Of a stretch of 6,399 nt of DNA, positions 1 to 5,698 are shown one piece after another; position 1 is the stretch's first letter; every line of letters begins with the position of its first letter. A model generated the notes under the pieces. It was given only the letters and a program-made list of their open reading frames with translations. It was not told the DNA's origin and searched no databases. A program made the position numbers and the translations under genes. Origin of the DNA: Haloarcula sp. (GTDB lineage: Archaea; Halobacteriota; Halobacteria; Halobacteriales; Haloarculaceae); NCBI GenBank assembly GCA_028275075.1, contig JAQCNK010000161.1, forward strand, positions 1 to 6,399. Direction: 5' to 3'.

Positions 1-126
1 GAACTCGATACAGACAACACATACGACGGGTTCTGGACGTACGAGCAGAACATCATCGACCGCATCGATGACTATCTGACCGCGACGTATCTCGACGCCT
101 CCAGCCTGCCCGGGCGCGCCGACTAA
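1..126 (+). CDS. C-terminal 41 residues of an unrecognised protein (5' end outside window)
   Basis: The first frame is open from the left edge and ends in TAA at 124-126. It encodes 41 residues beginning ELDTDNTYDGFWTYEQ and ending SSLPGRAD. The acidic, Asp-rich composition and G/C-rich third positions match the neighbouring haloarchaeal genes, so I read it as the genuine end of a gene transcribed rightward, convergent with trmJ. The visible part contains an aromatic FWTYE stretch followed by a probable amphipathic helix. I do not recognise the family, and 41 residues are too few to assign one. The stop codon lies 54 bp from the trmJ stop. Confidence 0.6.
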   Translation, partial: ELDTDNTYDGFWTYEQNIIDRIDDYLTATYLDASSLPGRAD

Positions 127-132
127 TACTGC

Positions 133-142
133 CTACTAGTAG
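133..142. repeat. 10-bp perfect palindrome between convergent genes
   Basis: CTACTAGTAG is its own reverse complement. It sits in the 54-bp gap between the partial plus-strand gene and trmJ, and on the plus strand it is followed by pyrimidine-rich TTCTCTCT. It could contribute to 3'-end formation of the upstream transcript, but it leaves no room for a loop and there is no long T run. It may be chance. Confidence 0.25.
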
Positions 143-180
143 TTCTCTCTGTACGTTGGCACAGCCGAGAGGATAGGCGT

Positions 181-909
181 TCACTCTTTGTTTTCAGCGC
201 GCTCGATACCGTTCCGGGCACGACGGAAAACCCCTCTGAGAGTCTTCGTCTCCCGACCGGTGGGATGAGCCCGTCCGACGAGTCTACGGAAGAGCCGACG
301 GACGCGGTGGCGCTTCTCTTCGGGGTAGTCGATGGTGTCGAGGAAGTCACTGAACTCCGCCTGTAGCCCCTCGACAGCCGATTCGTCGGCTCTGGCGTGG
401 AGATCATCGGGGTGCTGGTCGCGCTCGACGGTCAGATGCCGGAGTTCGTAGAGGACGATAGTTGCGGCCTGTCCGAGGTTCAATACCGGGTAGTCGGCGC
501 TGGCCGGAATCGAGCAGATTTCGTCCAAGCGTTCGAGTTCGTCGTTCGTGAGTCCGACCCGTTCACGCCCGAAGACGACGCATGTGTCTGCCTCGACACC
601 GGACAGGGAGTCGGCCAGTTCTCGGGGGGTCTTCGCGGGATACCGGATGTGGTTTGCGTCGTCTTCGTTCGTCGTCGCGGTACAGGCGACGGTGTGGTAG
701 TTCTCGACCAGATAGTCGACGGAAACGTCGCGTGCCGCCGGCAGGATATCCTCGCGGGCCTGACCGGCGAAGCCGTAGGCCTCACCGTCGGGGTCGAGTT
801 CCGGCGGGTCAACGAGGAGTAACTCCGACAGCCCGAAGTTCTTCATCGACCGGGCAATCGTTCCCACGTTACCCGGAGTCTCGGCGTCGACGATGGCGAC
901 CGAGATCAT
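181..909 (-). CDS. trmJ: tRNA (cytidine-2'-O-)-methyltransferase TrmJ (SPOUT family)
   Basis: This 242-residue protein has the three SPOUT (TrmH/SpoU) motifs. Motif 1 at residues 4-26 contains [19 protein letters not shown], with Asn14 and Arg20 at the positions expected for the catalytic region. Motif 2, FGRERVGL, is at 113-120, and motif 3, with IPAS and LNLGQAA, is at 134-149. These form the knotted SAM-binding fold. A helical, charged C-terminal part follows (about 160-242), as in TrmJ rather than TrmH. The characterised archaeal (Sulfolobus) TrmJ 2'-O-methylates C32 in the tRNA anticodon loop using SAM and acts as a dimer; the same role is inferred here. The start is the ATG that overlaps the upstream gene's stop as ATGA. 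The frame stays open 111 codons further upstream, but that part is basic, low-quality sequence antisense-like to the neighbouring gene, so it is rejected. No Shine-Dalgarno sequence precedes the start, so translation is probably coupled to the upstream gene. Confidence 0.93.
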   Translation of the reverse strand: MISVAIVDAETPGNVGTIARSMKNFGLSELLLVDPPELDPDGEAYGFAGQAREDILPAARDVSVDYLVENYHTVACTATTNEDDANHIRYPAKTPRELADSLSGVEADTCVVFGRERVGLTNDELERLDEICSIPASADYPVLNLGQAATIVLYELRHLTVERDQHPDDLHARADESAVEGLQAEFSDFLDTIDYPEEKRHRVRRLFRRLVGRAHPTGRETKTLRGVFRRARNGIERAENKE

Positions 910-1430
910 ACGTCCAAGTCGTCGAGGTTGATCTCCATCGCGTCGAGGTCTTCCTCGCCGATACCCTCGATTTCCTCCTCGAAGCCCGGGATAGCTTCGT
1001 TTCGATCCGGGGCCTCCGGGAGCGAAGTCGGATCCTCGTCGACGTGTTCGAGCCCCTCGTAGTCCTCGGGGGCACGGTTGCCGTCGAGGAACCACTGGTG
1101 GAAGGCGTCCCGGAGTTCGATGTCGCCAGCGAACTCTGTGCCTCCCTGCTCGCGGAACCAGTACAGGAAATCCGGCTCGTGGGCCGAACACAGTACTACT
1201 TCCCCACGAGGCTCCCCGTAGATGACCTCCGCCACGTTGCACTCCTCGATGCGGTCCTCACCGTAGGCTAGCCAGCAGGCGTCACAGGGGTCGACAACGC
1301 GGTCAGCGAGGACGAGGATGCGTTGGCGGTCCTCCGGTTCCATCGTGGCCAGCGGGCGAACACGGCCGTCTTCCCCTAGTACGTCTTCGTCGAACCGCCA
1401 GCCGCGTAACCCGATGTTGACCTTGGACAT
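906..1430 (-). CDS. Conserved-looking acidic protein with CxxC...CxxH metal-site pattern, unknown function
   Basis: The product is 174 residues. The N-terminal third ([16 protein letters not shown]) leads into a Cys-containing region: CDAC at 49-52, Cys64, and CSAH at 81-84. This spacing resembles a zinc ribbon or treble-clef site formed by C49/C52 and C81/H84. A compact aromatic segment follows ([18 protein letters not shown]), and the tail from about 128 to 174 is extremely acidic and probably disordered. I do not recognise a named family with confidence. Its stop overlaps the trmJ start by 4 nt (ATGA), so it is the first gene of a two-gene unit and may be translationally coupled to a tRNA modification enzyme. 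The chosen ATG lies about 26 nt downstream of a TATA-like box and has no Shine-Dalgarno sequence, fitting a leaderless mRNA. An upstream in-frame ATG would add 66 residues of non-haloarchaeal composition and is rejected. Confidence 0.85.
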   Translation of the reverse strand: MSKVNIGLRGWRFDEDVLGEDGRVRPLATMEPEDRQRILVLADRVVDPCDACWLAYGEDRIEECNVAEVIYGEPRGEVVLCSAHEPDFLYWFREQGGTEFAGDIELRDAFHQWFLDGNRAPEDYEGLEHVDEDPTSLPEAPDRNEAIPGFEEEIEGIGEEDLDAMEINLDDLDV

Positions 1431-1450
1431 ACCACGAATTGAGCGACTGT

Positions 1451-1460
1451 GAAAGTAAAA
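1451..1460 (-). promoter_or_regulatory. TATA-like box for the Cys-pattern protein/trmJ unit
   Basis: Read on the minus strand this is TTTTACTTTC, centred about 26 nt upstream of the ATG at 1430. That spacing puts transcription initiation at or next to the start codon, as in typical haloarchaeal leaderless genes. Confidence 0.5.
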
Positions 1461-1547
1461 GGGCGCGGTGTTAGGCCCAGTATGGCCGTTGCCAGGAAGA
1501 GACCTTGCTCGTGAGCCGGCTACAACGTGTCCTGCAGGGCTGAGTAA

Positions 1548-1560
1548 GAGAAAGCTTATA
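1548..1560 (+). promoter_or_regulatory. BRE/TATA-like element upstream of the hairpin
   Basis: The sequence GAGAAAGCTTATA combines a purine-rich BRE-like GAGAAA with a TATA-like GCTTATA. It lies more than 110 nt upstream of mptE, too far to serve a leaderless mptE mRNA, which has its own box at 1643-1650. A start 25-27 nt downstream would fall near 1582, right before the hairpin. AAGCTT is palindromic, so the direction is not certain. Confidence 0.35.
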
Positions 1561-1579
1561 CCAGAGGCGTCAAAACACT

Positions 1580-1636
1580 GGCTTGAAAGCCGAAAGGGCA
1601 CCCGGGTAGGGGTACACGGACGTGCCATTTCGGCTC
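1580..1636 (+). ncRNA. Putative small structured RNA or structured leader (hairpin 1588-1635)
   Basis: AGCCGAAA (1588-1595) pairs with TTTCGGCT (1628-1635). After one G/A mismatch (1596/1627), GGCAC (1597-1601) pairs with GTGCC (1622-1626). This gives 13 base pairs closing a 20-nt loop. A shorter alternative hairpin, GGCT-TGAA-AGCC (1580-1591), competes for the 5' arm. The structure begins about 25-30 nt after a BRE/TATA-like element and ends just before the mptE TATA box. No T-arm, box C/D or H/ACA pocket could be recognised, so no RNA family is assigned. It could equally be a DNA-level operator or a chance hairpin in GC-rich DNA. Confidence 0.3.
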
Positions 1637-1642
1637 AATCCG

Positions 1643-1650
1643 CTTTATCT
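1643..1650 (+). promoter_or_regulatory. TATA-like box for mptE
   Basis: CTTTATCT is centred about 29 nt upstream of the mptE ATG at 1675, with no Shine-Dalgarno sequence in between. This fits a leaderless or nearly leaderless transcript and supports the chosen start. Confidence 0.5.
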
Positions 1651-1674
1651 GATGCTAGTCCTACAGTGACAGCT

Positions 1675-2370
1675 ATGGAGTTTCAGACCTGGAAACCCGT
1701 CTATGATGGGCTGCTCGCAGCGTTTGGCTACCCCCGTGAGGGGGACGAACAGGCACGGGACCGACTCGGTGAACTCGTCGATGATGCGTCCACATACAGC
1801 CCGCCGGAACTGGATCTCGACGGGAAGACAGTCGCCGTGGCCGGCGCTGGCCCGTCTCTTGAGTATGACGCCGACCGAGCGGCAGACGCCGACGCCGTGC
1901 TGGCCGCCTCGACCGCAGCCGATCGGTTAGCGGACAGTGGCGTTACCGTCGACGCGATGGTAACCGATCTGGATAAGAACCCCGGAACTGGTCGAGCGCT
2001 CACAGTATCGGAGACGCCGGTGTTCGTCCACGCACACGGTGACAACATCCCCGCCGTCGAAGCGCAGGTTCCGACGTACAACCAGGCGTACGTGGTCCCA
2101 ACGACACAGGCTGCCCCGACTGAGCGGGTCCACAACTTCGGCGGGTTCACCGACGGTGATCGGGCGGCGTTTACCGCAGATCACCTGGGCGCCGCTGAAA
2201 TTCGGTTCGTCGGCTGGGACTTCGACGACCCGGATGTCACAGCCGAGAAACGCGAGAAGCTTCGGTGGGCTGAGCGGCTGCTTTACTGGCTCGAAACGCG
2301 CCGTGAGGAGCGGTTCACTGTCCTTAACGGTCGACGGGACGGCATCGAGCCCCCGGCCGGAACAGAGTGA
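1675..2370 (+). CDS. mptE: 6-hydroxymethyl-7,8-dihydropterin diphosphokinase MptE (archaeal type)
   Basis: This 231-residue protein matches the archaeal MptE/COG1634 family (DUF115-like fold), which replaces bacterial FolK. It transfers diphosphate from ATP to 6-hydroxymethyl-7,8-dihydropterin, giving the pterin substrate of dihydropteroate synthase. Visible signatures are an N-terminal helical segment (residues 1-45), a Rossmann-like GAGPSL loop at 57-62, VTDLDKNP at 96-103 with acidic residues suited to metal/ATP binding, HAHGDN at 119-124, and then NFGGFTDGDRA and FVGWDFDD in the C-terminal half. Length is normal for the family. The ATG at 1675 is chosen because it follows a TATA-like box at leaderless spacing and because the family begins close to this point; 69 further upstream codons read as Arg/Ser/Pro-rich non-coding sequence. 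The gene converges on the glycosyltransferase-dihydropteroate synthase pair with only 16 bp between stop codons, placing three folate-pathway steps together. Confidence 0.9.
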   Translation: MEFQTWKPVYDGLLAAFGYPREGDEQARDRLGELVDDASTYSPPELDLDGKTVAVAGAGPSLEYDADRAADADAVLAASTAADRLADSGVTVDAMVTDLDKNPGTGRALTVSETPVFVHAHGDNIPAVEAQVPTYNQAYVVPTTQAAPTERVHNFGGFTDGDRAAFTADHLGAAEIRFVGWDFDDPDVTAEKREKLRWAERLLYWLETRREERFTVLNGRRDGIEPPAGTE

Positions 2371-2386
2371 TCTACGGTACTCAGTA

Positions 2387-3496
2387 TCAGTCCGGCCGCG
2401 ACCCGTCGGGGCGCCCGAGAGCATCCCGGGAAACCTCCAGCACGCTCGTCGGCGAGAGGGTCGTCTCCGTCCACGCGGGGAGTCGGTCGTCCGGCCCCGG
2501 CGCTCGGATGCTGTCGGCGTAGGACTGTACCTGTGAGCGTTCGGCCGCAGCGTCGTAGGTGAGCCCGTTGACCGCGGCGTCGGCGCCGTACTGACGGATG
2601 AGCGTGTCGGCCGCGTCGCGGTAGGCGTCCGGCAGGCGCTCGTAGTCAGGCGCCAGCCCGCGGTCCTCAAGGACACGGAACAGTGCCCCACCGACCTCCT
2701 GTGCCATCGTCGAGAGCCCGCCACGGCCCCCGACCGGCCGATGGTCGTGACGGTGCATACCCAGATCTACCTGGGCGGTGGCAGTCTGCCCGACCACGTC
2801 GTAGGCCTCGCCGAGCATCCCGATCTCCAGCCCCCAGGCCCGCTGGGCGCGGATCGAGCGGGCCGCGTCGGCGGTGAACGCGAACTCCCCGGCCAGCGGG
2901 TAGCGAAACGCCGACAGATAGGCGAGCAGGGGATCGTCGTGGTCGCCGGACAGCGCCCGCAACAGCGGCGCGACGAACAATCTGGCGAGCCGGCCAAAGA
3001 GCTGTCCGTCCTCAACACGAGCGTAGTAGCCCTTGACGAACTCGTAGCCCATGTCCAGTCCGGCGAGCAGGCGCGGGACGTGTGTCGGGGAATAGGTCGA
3101 CGCGTCGGCGTCGTGGACGGCCACGTAGTCGGCTTGCTGGGCCGCCAATCCCAGCCCGAGCCAGACATCGCGTCCTTTCCCCATCGCGCCGTCCAAGCCA
3201 TACTCCTCGAGCAGTGGGGCGACAGTAGGTGCGTTACACCACAGCGTCGTTACGTCGAGATCGAAGTCGGCGGCCCAGCGATCGAAAGCGGCGGCGACAT
3301 CTTGGGGAGCCCGAAGCGGGACGAGGACTGTACTGGGGGCAACGGATTCGAGCGCGTCGAATACGTGTGTCGGTGTCACGGCGCTCTCGCTGTCCCCTGC
3401 AATAGGGACGACGACCGCGCTGTCGCCCTCTGGCATGGCCGGGGCCGTGTCGGTGAGGGCATGCAGCGTCGTGATTCGCTCCTGTAGGTAGTCCAT
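2387..3496 (-). CDS. GT-A glycosyltransferase, glucosyl-3-phosphoglycerate synthase-like (GT2/GT81)
   Basis: The 369-residue product has the layout of GpgS-type (GT81) enzymes. There is a nucleotide-sugar-binding start (AVVVPIAGDSES, 27-38), GKGRDVWLGL at 106-115 matching the GKG motif, a metal-binding D-A-D at 129-131 in VAVHDADAS, PLAGEF at 200-205, WGLEIGMLGEAYD at 221-233, and DLGMHRHDH at 244-252 with His250 near the position of the GpgS active-site histidine. GpgS enzymes move glucose from a nucleotide sugar to 3-phosphoglycerate; substrate and donor here are inferred only at family level, and another acceptor is quite possible. No membrane segment or signal peptide is visible, so it is probably cytoplasmic. 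Its ATG is 1 nt after the dihydropteroate synthase stop with no Shine-Dalgarno sequence, so the two genes should be cotranscribed and translationally coupled. The open frame upstream of 3496 overlaps the synthase and is rejected. Confidence 0.85.
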   Translation of the reverse strand: MDYLQERITTLHALTDTAPAMPEGDSAVVVPIAGDSESAVTPTHVFDALESVAPSTVLVPLRAPQDVAAAFDRWAADFDLDVTTLWCNAPTVAPLLEEYGLDGAMGKGRDVWLGLGLAAQQADYVAVHDADASTYSPTHVPRLLAGLDMGYEFVKGYYARVEDGQLFGRLARLFVAPLLRALSGDHDDPLLAYLSAFRYPLAGEFAFTADAARSIRAQRAWGLEIGMLGEAYDVVGQTATAQVDLGMHRHDHRPVGGRGGLSTMAQEVGGALFRVLEDRGLAPDYERLPDAYRDAADTLIRQYGADAAVNGLTYDAAAERSQVQSYADSIRAPGPDDRLPAWTETTLSPTSVLEVSRDALGRPDGSRPD

Positions 3497-3497
3497 A

Positions 3498-4679
3498 TCA
3501 GTCGGTGCGGAGCGCCTCGACAACCGGTTGGACGGCTGGTTTCCCGCCGAGCTCCGCAGCCGCATTCCGGAGGGCGTCGGACCGCCCGCCGATGAGGAGT
3601 CCGTCGTCGCCGGTCGTAACGACGAGGCCGGTCGACTCGGCGACGGACGCAAGTTCGGCCGCGGCCTCCTGTCCGAGTCCGGCTACCTCGAAGACGCGAG
3701 TGACGTAGCTCTCGCTACCGTCAGTCGACGCGCCCAGCGTGTCGAGATGACGTGCGACCTCGGTAGCGTGTCGCGCATCGAGTTCGGTGACAGAGATGCC
3801 GTCGCCCGCAACGGTGGCCCGCTCGGTAAAGGCCGCACCGATCGTGGCGGCGTCGACGGTCTCTTCCACGTCGTGCGTGCGGACGATGTGTGCGCCCCGC
3901 TCGACGGCCATCGCCGTTGCCGCCAGCGAGACGGGCAGCGCCTCCTCGGTCGAGCGGTCGGCGATCGTCCGCAGGAAGTTCTTGCGGTTGATCGAGACCA
4001 GGATCGGACGACCGAAGCCACGGAACTCCCGCAGGCGCTCGAAGGTCGCGTGGTCGTCGTCGATGGTCTTGGCCTCGCTCCAGCCGCCAAAGGCCGGGTC
4101 GACGATCGTCTTCTCGGTGAGGCCGTTCTGCTTCAGCGCCTCGTACACCTGGTCGACGTAGTCGGCCGTGTCGGCCCACTCGGGGGAGTTACGCATGGCC
4201 CAGTCGGTCTCCTCGACTGCGCCGGGGCGTTCGAGGTCCGGCGGGCTCGCCATCTTCGCGACGGCAACGTCGTACTCCCGGCAGACTTCTGGCATATCTG
4301 GGTCGGCGAACCCACAGATATCGTTGACCATGTCGAACCCACCTTCGATGGCCGCCTCGGCGACCTCGGCGTAGCGGGTTTCGATTGAGTAGATCGCATC
4401 GCCGCTGACCGAATCGATGGTCTCTAGAGCGATATCTAGCCGGTCGAGTTCCGCCTCGGCAGAGAGGACATCAAGTCGTTTGTTAGCCGACTCTAGACCG
4501 ATGTCGACGATGTCGGCGCCCTCGCCGATTAGTTCCTCGTCGACGTACTCGGCCGCCTCGGCCGGGTCGTCGTACACCGATGGCGAGTACGGCGACTCCT
4601 TACTGACGTTCAGCACGCCCATGATCCGTGGCGGGTGGTCGTCACCGATCGAAAGCCCTGCCGCGTCGACCGTTTGCAT
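3498..4679 (-). CDS. folP: Dihydropteroate synthase, archaeal type with C-terminal extension
   Basis: This 393-residue protein has a dihydropteroate synthase TIM barrel in residues about 17-285. It condenses 6-hydroxymethyl-dihydropterin diphosphate with p-aminobenzoate in folate synthesis. Motifs in order: MGVLNVSKESPYS (20-32, Asn24 for the metal/diphosphate site), ADIVDIGLESANKR (55-68, Asp59), SIETRYAEVA (98-107), MVNDICGF (117-124, Asn119), VAKMASPP (140-147), TIVDPAFGG (191-199, Asp194), ILVSINRKNFL (226-236, Lys233) and GAHIVRTHDV (262-271, Arg267, His269). Bacterial DHPS has Asp where Glu100 stands, and ESTRPG where ESANKR stands. About 105 residues beyond the barrel (289-393) form a mixed alpha/beta domain I do not recognise. 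The ATG at 4679 has a TATA-like box 27 nt upstream; upstream codons look non-coding. It is followed after 1 nt by the glycosyltransferase. An alternative is a DHPS-related paralogue with altered substrate; haloarchaea such as Haloferax also carry a FolC-FolP fusion. Confidence 0.85.
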   Translation of the reverse strand: MQTVDAAGLSIGDDHPPRIMGVLNVSKESPYSPSVYDDPAEAAEYVDEELIGEGADIVDIGLESANKRLDVLSAEAELDRLDIALETIDSVSGDAIYSIETRYAEVAEAAIEGGFDMVNDICGFADPDMPEVCREYDVAVAKMASPPDLERPGAVEETDWAMRNSPEWADTADYVDQVYEALKQNGLTEKTIVDPAFGGWSEAKTIDDDHATFERLREFRGFGRPILVSINRKNFLRTIADRSTEEALPVSLAATAMAVERGAHIVRTHDVEETVDAATIGAAFTERATVAGDGISVTELDARHATEVARHLDTLGASTDGSESYVTRVFEVAGLGQEAAAELASVAESTGLVVTTGDDGLLIGGRSDALRNAAAELGGKPAVQPVVEALRTD

Positions 4680-4701
4680 GACCGTTACCAAGGACTCGGG
4701 A

Positions 4702-4710
4702 CTGTAAGCG
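4702..4710 (-). promoter_or_regulatory. TATA-like box for dihydropteroate synthase
   Basis: Minus-strand CGCTTACAG is centred about 27 nt upstream of the ATG at 4679. With the 133-bp gap to the DHFR gene, it suggests that the synthase and glycosyltransferase can be transcribed independently of DHFR. No Shine-Dalgarno sequence is seen before the start. Confidence 0.4.
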
Positions 4711-4812
4711 TTGGTGTTTCCGGCACCGCCAGCAGGTTGGCCTAATACCGGTGGCTGTACATTTGCTGGGTCGGATCTGGCAAATCCTGGTACTGACTTA
4801 CAGCTGACCGTA

Positions 4813-5310
4813 TCAGTTCGGTGCCTCGGACGGGTCAAGCGGGTCGTCGTTGGTGTACTCGATGACAGCGAACTCATCGTACTCGTTCCGGTCAGTTACC
4901 GACCAGTGTGTCCCCATGTAGGGAAGCACCCGGCTAGCGGCCTTCCGCTCGGGAAGTTCGGAGATGTAGGCGCGGTCGGCGTATGGGAGGAAGGTAGCGT
5001 AGATTGACTGACCGCCGATGACGTAGCCGATGTCGTTCCGTGCCGCGACGGCGTCGACGGCCTCGCGAACAGTCGAGACGAACGTGGCGTCGGCCTCCTC
5101 GTATTCGCTTGGACTCCCCGTGAGGACGACCGGGTGGGTCCCACGAACTCGTGTCATTCCCTCGTGGGTCTTCCGCCCGACGACAACCGGGTGGTCTGCG
5201 ACACGGTCCTTGTACTGCTGTTCGTCCGCCTCGTAATGCCAGGGGATAGTCTCGCCGTCGCCAATGGCGCCCGTTCTTGCTACGCCTGCGATGAGCCTGA
5301 GTTCGACCAT
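4813..5310 (-). CDS. folA: Dihydrofolate reductase (haloarchaeal HdrA-like, divergent)
   Basis: This 165-residue protein is of usual DHFR length. It reduces dihydrofolate to tetrahydrofolate with NADPH in the cytoplasm. Motifs: a beta-1 start (VELRLIAGVART) then GAIGDGETIPWHY (14-26), with the catalytic acid Asp29 in the position of E. coli Asp27; VVVGRKTHEGM (42-52), the NADPH-binding GRxT segment; and YVIGGQSIYATFLP (96-109), the VIGGxxIY cofactor motif. Two usual features are weak or absent: the Arg that binds the folate glutamate carboxylate (E. coli Arg57) aligns with Thr58, and the near-universal GDTxFP motif is replaced by AASRVLP (124-130). The start resembles Haloferax HdrA more than HdrB. 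It is the most upstream gene of the minus-strand folate group and has its own TATA-like box. DHFR identity is secure; activity level and exact substrate are inferred. Confidence 0.88.
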   Translation of the reverse strand: MVELRLIAGVARTGAIGDGETIPWHYEADEQQYKDRVADHPVVVGRKTHEGMTRVRGTHPVVLTGSPSEYEEADATFVSTVREAVDAVAARNDIGYVIGGQSIYATFLPYADRAYISELPERKAASRVLPYMGTHWSVTDRNEYDEFAVIEYTNDDPLDPSEAPN

Positions 5311-5330
5311 ATATTGTGTCCGGGAGCGTC

Positions 5331-5339
5331 GCGTAAGCG
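5331..5339 (-). promoter_or_regulatory. TATA-like box for dihydrofolate reductase
   Basis: Minus-strand CGCTTACGC is centred about 25 nt upstream of the ATG at 5310. It resembles the GCTTAC box in front of dihydropteroate synthase (4702-4710), and the spacing again implies a leaderless mRNA. Confidence 0.4.
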
Positions 5340-5371
5340 AGTGTCGGCGACATCACACAGCTCTCTCGTGG

Positions 5372-5452
5372 TGGCGAGTTATACGGGTCGACAGAACGAT
5401 TGATAGAGCCAGACCCCGCCGAATATCTATCAGTGTCGACCCGTATACGCCA
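5372..5452. repeat. 81-nt bulged inverted repeat (27 bp of pairing)
   Basis: The outer segment TGGCG (5372-5376) pairs with CGCCA (5448-5452). The core TATACGGGTCGACA (5380-5393) is perfectly complementary to TGTCGACCCGTATA (5434-5447). The inner TTGATAGA (5400-5407) pairs with TCTATCAG (5426-5433), with one G-T wobble. An 18-nt loop (5408-5425) lies at the centre. The only interruptions are 3 nt (5377-5379) and 6 nt (5394-5399), both in the left arm. It lies upstream of DHFR, outside any credible coding frame. It could be a structured RNA, a protein-binding operator, or the remnant of a small inverted-repeat element. The repeat itself is certain; its role is unknown. Confidence 0.75.
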
Positions 5453-5668
5453 GCCTGTCACAGCATCAGTATCTGTCTTCGGTCCGTCGTCATGCCGCTA
5501 TCGAACATCGGGCGCAGCAGTCACTTGGTCCGATTGCCGGCAGCGTACACGGGTCCCGCAACTCATCTGATCCGTATTCCGGGCTTGCGCGCTTTAAGCG
5601 CCTCCGTGACGATGGTTACGTTTCATCATAACTATCAACCGCGACTGGCAAATCCCAGAATCCGTCGC
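5453..5668. other. Non-coding stretch with no recognised gene
   Basis: Together with 5311-5452 this is the longest gap in the window. Frames across it are Arg/Ser/His-rich or lack a start codon and do not resemble the acidic proteins around them. No tRNA or other known RNA was recognised. It contains a 13-nt near-palindrome, GCGCTTTAAGCGC (5589-5601), with a single central base. It grades into an AT-rich promoter region toward its right end. Confidence 0.5.
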
Positions 5669-5676
5669 TTTTATAA
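5669..5676 (+). promoter_or_regulatory. TATA box for the leader ORF / S-layer-type gene
   Basis: TTTTATAA is the strongest TATA-like sequence in the window and lies in an AT-rich patch. Transcription would start near 5698-5700, right at the ATG of the 29-aa leader ORF and about 76 nt before the GTG of the secreted-protein gene. Confidence 0.6.
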
Positions 5677-5698
5677 TTTCGGCAGATGCAGGAAAAAT

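Noticed and set aside
910..1242. 111-codon upstream extension of the trmJ frame
   Set aside because: It is antiparallel in character to its neighbours (Arg/Gly/Pro-rich), overlaps the Cys-pattern protein gene completely, and the SPOUT fold begins exactly at the internal ATG.
1588..1635. tRNA, box C/D or H/ACA RNA at the hairpin
   Set aside because: No T-loop sequence, no RTGATGA/CTGA boxes and no pseudouridylation pocket with ACA could be found; only a simple hairpin is supported.
1468..1674. Upstream extension of the mptE frame over the intergenic hairpin
   Set aside because: The residues are not haloarchaeal in composition, and MptE proteins start near the chosen ATG, which has a TATA-like box at leaderless spacing.
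2371..2386. Terminator between the convergent mptE and glycosyltransferase genes
   Set aside because: The 16-bp gap has neither a hairpin nor a T run.
5407..5631. Start-less open plus-strand frame ending ...RFKRLRDDGYVSS before TAA, superficially protein-like
   Set aside because: It follows TGA-TAG, has no ATG, GTG or TTG start, matches no family I recognise and overlaps the inverted repeat. It could be a degraded gene fragment but the evidence is too thin.
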